From Bacillota bacterium (GTDB lineage: Bacteria > Bacillota > UBA4882 > UBA8346), in assembly GCA_023400055.1 (NCBI GenBank), contig JAEXFN010000062.1, positions 1-64,000 on the forward strand: a DNA stretch of 64,000 nt, read 5' to 3'. Both the position numbers and the translations under genes were made by a program. Shown here piece by piece: positions 60,907 through 64,000 of the stretch; positions within the stretch are counted from its first letter, which is position 1; each line of letters starts with the position of its first letter. The notes beneath the pieces were generated by a model. It saw only the letters and a program-made list of their open reading frames with translations, was not told the origin of the DNA and made no database searches.

Positions 60907-62295
60907 ATGTCTCGCAAAATTTGCTTGAATCTATGCGTGGCGTTTCTTATGGTTTTGGGCACCTTTCTGTTGGCGGGTTGCCAGGAAACCGGGCAGTCGG
61001 ACAAGGATGTAACAATCTCCGTGGGCGACTGGCCGCGCGAAAGCGACCCGCGCCATGCCGTCTATGCTAAATACGTCCGGATTATGAAAGAAAATTACCA
61101 CATCACCGTGGTGCCCGAAGAATGGTCCTATTCCACCAACTCCTTTCTGCCGCGCGCCGCCGCTGGCAAATTGCCGACCGTATTCAACACCTGGTTTACC
61201 GAGCCCCAAAAGATCATCGCGGCCGGTTACGCGGCGGATATCACCGCAGTGTTGAGAAAACACGGTTGGGACCGGGAATTGGAACCCAATATTTTAAGAC
61301 TGGTCGAAAAGGACGGCAAAATTTACGGGATTCCCAAGGAAAGTTATCTGATGGGTCTGATGTGCAACCTCAAGATCTTCCGGGTCGCGGGTCTGGTTGA
61401 TGCCGTCGGGTTGCCGAAGATTCCCCAAACTTATCGGGAATTGGCCCAAACCGCCCGGGAAATCAAGGACAAAACCGGTTGCGCCGGATTTCTACTGGAA
61501 ACCAGCGGCAAGGGCGGCGGCTGGCATTTCATGAATATCGCCTGGAGCTTTGGGGCGGAGTTTGAAAAGAAGATCGCCGGCAAATGGCGGGCGGTATTTA
61601 ACTCGCCGCCAGCGGTGGCGGCGTTGCAATATGTGAAGGACTTGAAATGGAAATACCGGGTGTTGCCGGACCTGATCTTTATCGATTGGTCCGAGGGACA
61701 GGAGCTGATTGCCACCGATCAGTGCGCGATGAAGTTTGACATCGGTTTTGACCATGAAGGCTTTTATTATGTGATCAATAATTACCCGATGAAAAAGTCG
61801 GATATCGCGATGGGCAGCATTCCCGCCGGTCCCGCCGGCCGGGTCGGGCTTCAGGGCGGCGATATTTATATGTTCGCTCCGGATGCCACGCAAGATCAGG
61901 TGGAAGCGGCGCTCAGGTGGTTGCAGTTATTGGGGTATGGCCCCAATTTGTCACGCCAGGATTTGAAGAATAAGGCCCTTGCGTATCAGCGTGATAGCGC
62001 TTCCGGTTATGTGGTGGGTAATTCGGGCGTGCCGGTCTGGTTGCATCAGGCCGAGGTCAATCGGAAGATCCGTGATCAATATGTCAATGTGGACCGGGCG
62101 TTATTCCGGGAGTACCTGGACTTTGGCCGGGTCCGGATGCATCCCGAGGAACCTCTCAATTGCCAGGAGTTATACAAAATCCTGGACAACGTGATCCAGG
62201 CGGTGCTCACCGACGCCAAGGCCGATCCCCAGCGTTTGCTCGATAAGGCAGTGGCCGAATTCCAAACCGAATACCTGGATAAATCGAAACGCTAG
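60907..62295 (+). CDS. Carbohydrate ABC transporter substrate-binding lipoprotein
   Basis: A 462-aa family 1 extracellular solute-binding protein. The signal peptide ends with the lipobox LLAGC (Cys near residue 25), so it is anchored in the membrane, unlike the OppA and ZnuA of this window. Typical features include KLPTVFNTWFTEPQKIIAAG near 83 and EGQELIATDQCAMKFDIGFD near 258. AAGGAG lies 9 nt before the ATG. It sits between a YesMN pair and a family 65 phosphorylase, so it probably binds an alpha-linked di- or oligosaccharide; its permeases are expected beyond the window. Confidence 0.92.
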   Translation: MSRKICLNLCVAFLMVLGTFLLAGCQETGQSDKDVTISVGDWPRESDPRHAVYAKYVRIMKENYHITVVPEEWSYSTNSFLPRAAAGKLPTVFNTWFTEPQKIIAAGYAADITAVLRKHGWDRELEPNILRLVEKDGKIYGIPKESYLMGLMCNLKIFRVAGLVDAVGLPKIPQTYRELAQTAREIKDKTGCAGFLLETSGKGGGWHFMNIAWSFGAEFEKKIAGKWRAVFNSPPAVAALQYVKDLKWKYRVLPDLIFIDWSEGQELIATDQCAMKFDIGFDHEGFYYVINNYPMKKSDIAMGSIPAGPAGRVGLQGGDIYMFAPDATQDQVEAALRWLQLLGYGPNLSRQDLKNKALAYQRDSASGYVVGNSGVPVWLHQAEVNRKIRDQYVNVDRALFREYLDFGRVRMHPEEPLNCQELYKILDNVIQAVLTDAKADPQRLLDKAVAEFQTEYLDKSKR

Positions 62296-62384
62296 CCGGA
62301 TTGCGGCAAAAGCGCGGCGGGGCCCCTGTGATTGCCGTTGGCGGAGCCGACCTTGAAATATCACATCAATCGAGGAGTCAGCGG

Positions 62385-64000
62385 ATGATGAAAGCAGCGA
62401 ACCGTTATTTGGAAGTGGATCCTTGGCGGGTGATTGAAAACTCGTTTCATCCGGAGCAGAGCCGGGTCTCCGAGTCGATTTTCGCGCTGGCCAACGAGTA
62501 TATGGGTGTGCGGGGCTATTTTGACGAGGGGTATAGCGCCGACCGGCTGATGGGGAGCTATTTTAACGGGTTTTATGAGGAGGCTCCGATCGTACAGGCC
62601 GCTTCCTACCGGGGAATCATCAATAAAATCCGGTTCATGGTCAATACGCTGGATTGGCTTTGGGTACGGATCCGGCTCGACGACGAACTGCTGGATCTGG
62701 CCCGCTGCGTTGCCACCGATTTCCAACGAGTGCTCAACCTGCGCACGGGCACGCTGTCCCGGGGGTTTGTCTGGCATACCAGAAGCGGCAAAGCGCTGCG
62801 CGTCGTTTTTGAGCGTTTGGTGAGCATGATCCATCCCCAACTGGGCTGTCAGCGCATTCGACTGACGCCGGTGAACTTCTCGGGAGCGGTGGCACTCGAA
62901 TCGGGGTTGGATTTTTCCCAGGTTCATGAGGATAAAGAGCACAATTTCTGGAGTTGTCCGCGCCGCGAGCTGACGGAGGGGATCGCCGCGATTCTGGGGC
63001 GAACCACCCACCTGGGCCACCAGCTCTTTTCGGCATTTAGCCTGCAATTGCCGTCCGGTGTCGCGGCGCAGTGGGTGGAAAGCGAAAAATATTGCGGGCT
63101 GGAATTCATTTTGCCGCTGCAAAACGGCCAAGCGGTGACCGTGGATAAGCTGGTCACTAATTACGCCGTCGCCGATCCGCTGGCTGAACCGGCCAAGGTT
63201 TGGCAGAAAGGGATGGTGTTGGCCAGGCAACATCAACAGTTGTCGTATGAGAGCACCCGGGAAGAACATATAGCCTATTGGAGCAGTGTCTGGGAGCATT
63301 CGGATATTACCATCGAGGGGGATCCCCAGAATCAACAAGGGATCCGCTTTTGCATCTTCCAATTGCACCAGACGCTGCACGGCGCCGATCCGGGTTCGAA
63401 TATCGGCGCCAAGGGACTCACCGGGGAAGCTTATAACGGCCATACTTTCTGGGACACCGAAACCTATTGTCTGCCGTTTTATATTTTCAACAATCCGGTG
63501 GCCGCCAAAAGCCTGCTGGAGTTCCGCCACCGTACCCTGGTGCAGGCCATGGTGCGGGCGCGCGAGCTCGATTGCGACGGCGCCTTTTATCCCATCGCCA
63601 CCATCGACGGGACGGAAGGCTGCGGCCTTTGGCAACACGCCAGCCTGCAACTGCAGGTCGGTTCGGCGGTAGCCTACGGGATTCGTCACTATGTCAAAGT
63701 CTGCGGCGATCGGGATTTCTTGTACCGCCAGGGCATCGAGATGTTGATCCAGATCAGCCGCTGTTACGCCAGTCGGGGCCAGTGGAGTCCCCGCACTGGC
63801 CAATTTGGCTTTTATGGCGTGATGGGACCCGATGAATTTCAAATGATGGTCAATAATAATTGTTATTTGAATTTCATGGGTCAAAAAACCTTCGCTTATA
63901 CCTTGGAAACGCTGCGGGAAATGACCGAGCGCCAGCCGGAGCTGCTGGCGGAGGTGACCCACAAAACCGGATTGCACGAGGCGGAATTGGCGGATTGGCG
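62385..64000 (+). CDS. Glycoside hydrolase family 65 phosphorylase, 3' end outside window
   Basis: The first 538 residues of a family 65 enzyme (maltose, trehalose, kojibiose or nigerose phosphorylase type), which splits an alpha-glucoside with phosphate to give beta-glucose 1-phosphate. The N-terminal beta-sandwich (about 1-260; VSESIFALANEYMGVRGYFDEG) precedes the (alpha/alpha)6 barrel with GLTGEAYNGHTFWDTE (near 346) and the general-acid Glu in MGPDEFQMMVNNN (near 480). GAGGAG lies 7 nt before ATG 62385. The stop is not reached. It lies 89 bp after the binding-protein gene in the same direction. Acceptor specificity cannot be read from the visible part. Confidence 0.93.
   Translation, partial: MMKAANRYLEVDPWRVIENSFHPEQSRVSESIFALANEYMGVRGYFDEGYSADRLMGSYFNGFYEEAPIVQAASYRGIINKIRFMVNTLDWLWVRIRLDDELLDLARCVATDFQRVLNLRTGTLSRGFVWHTRSGKALRVVFERLVSMIHPQLGCQRIRLTPVNFSGAVALESGLDFSQVHEDKEHNFWSCPRRELTEGIAAILGRTTHLGHQLFSAFSLQLPSGVAAQWVESEKYCGLEFILPLQNGQAVTVDKLVTNYAVADPLAEPAKVWQKGMVLARQHQQLSYESTREEHIAYWSSVWEHSDITIEGDPQNQQGIRFCIFQLHQTLHGADPGSNIGAKGLTGEAYNGHTFWDTETYCLPFYIFNNPVAAKSLLEFRHRTLVQAMVRARELDCDGAFYPIATIDGTEGCGLWQHASLQLQVGSAVAYGIRHYVKVCGDRDFLYRQGIEMLIQISRCYASRGQWSPRTGQFGFYGVMGPDEFQMMVNNNCYLNFMGQKTFAYTLETLREMTERQPELLAEVTHKTGLHEAELADW

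Noticed and set aside
62361..63977. Long antisense frame (538 codons) at the right edge
   Set aside because: It is the shadow of the family 65 phosphorylase, whose motifs are unmistakable on the plus strand.

Overview
This window looks like a chromosomal stretch of an endospore-forming member of the Bacillota (Firmicutes) with a GC-rich genome (high fifties percent by eye). The signs are a GerW/YtfJ spore protein with its DUF2953 partner, LonB beside a tig-clpP-clpX cluster, HutP, AroH, RqcH, DacF-type carboxypeptidase and strong GGAGG ribosome binding sites with frequent GTG and TTG starts. A deep-branching clade such as the Limnochordia/Hydrogenispora type would fit, but that is inference. 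Two of three substrate-binding proteins have a plain signal peptide without a lipobox cysteine, which is unusual for a single-membrane Gram-positive.

Layout. 1-1655: two ECF transporter ATPases (the first cut by the window edge). 1707-7456: metal region on the minus strand, with a Fur/Zur regulator and znuA-znuC-znuB in one operon driven by a near-perfect promoter, then a small Cys/His membrane protein, a His-rich COG0701 permease and its TIGR03943 partner. 7784-10023: DUF378 protein, CBS-domain protein, dGTPase-like HD protein. 10522-16209: oppA-oppB-oppC-oppD-oppF. 16724-24546: housekeeping and unknown genes (SIMPL, helical-repeat protein, EamA exporter, HAD phosphatase, YbjQ, YetF, CYTH, RqcH, a membrane protein). 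25144-26616: a lower-GC Sll1717-type P-loop ATPase, probably transferred. 27286-32737: GntR regulator, split transketolase, SDR and beta-hydroxyacid dehydrogenase, then a TauE/SafE exporter. 33109-35559: an archaeo-eukaryotic primase (AEP, TOTE type) fused to an SF2 helicase. 36498-43848: MATE pump, hybrid histidine kinase, calcium-type P-ATPase, DUF2953 and GerW. 44186-50941: DacF, tRNA-Leu(UAG), trigger factor, ClpP, ClpX, LonB. 51605-56325: patatin, flavoprotein, small membrane protein, HutP, chorismate mutase, HisC. 56588-64000: YesN/YesM-type two-component pair, a truncated sensor, a sugar-binding lipoprotein and a family 65 glycoside phosphorylase running off the window.

Most unusual signal. 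Four intergenic arrays (about 10079-10412, 24694-25008, 35774-36067, 51028-51345) are built on the same exact 21-bp period, two DNA helical turns, with higher-order periods of 42 or 84 bp. Three of them share a recognisable core (CATTTTGTTA.TGAA). The array at 35774 directly follows the primase-helicase gene and carries DnaA-box consensus sequences every 42 bp in one orientation, resembling an iteron origin. No protein-coding reading of the arrays is convincing. They are the best candidate for an undescribed element.

Other points: ClpP seems to have Asn where the catalytic Asp is expected; ZnuA lacks its third metal His; one EcfA has a degenerate ABC signature; several strong palindromes sit at promoters. 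No transposase, CRISPR or rRNA was seen.
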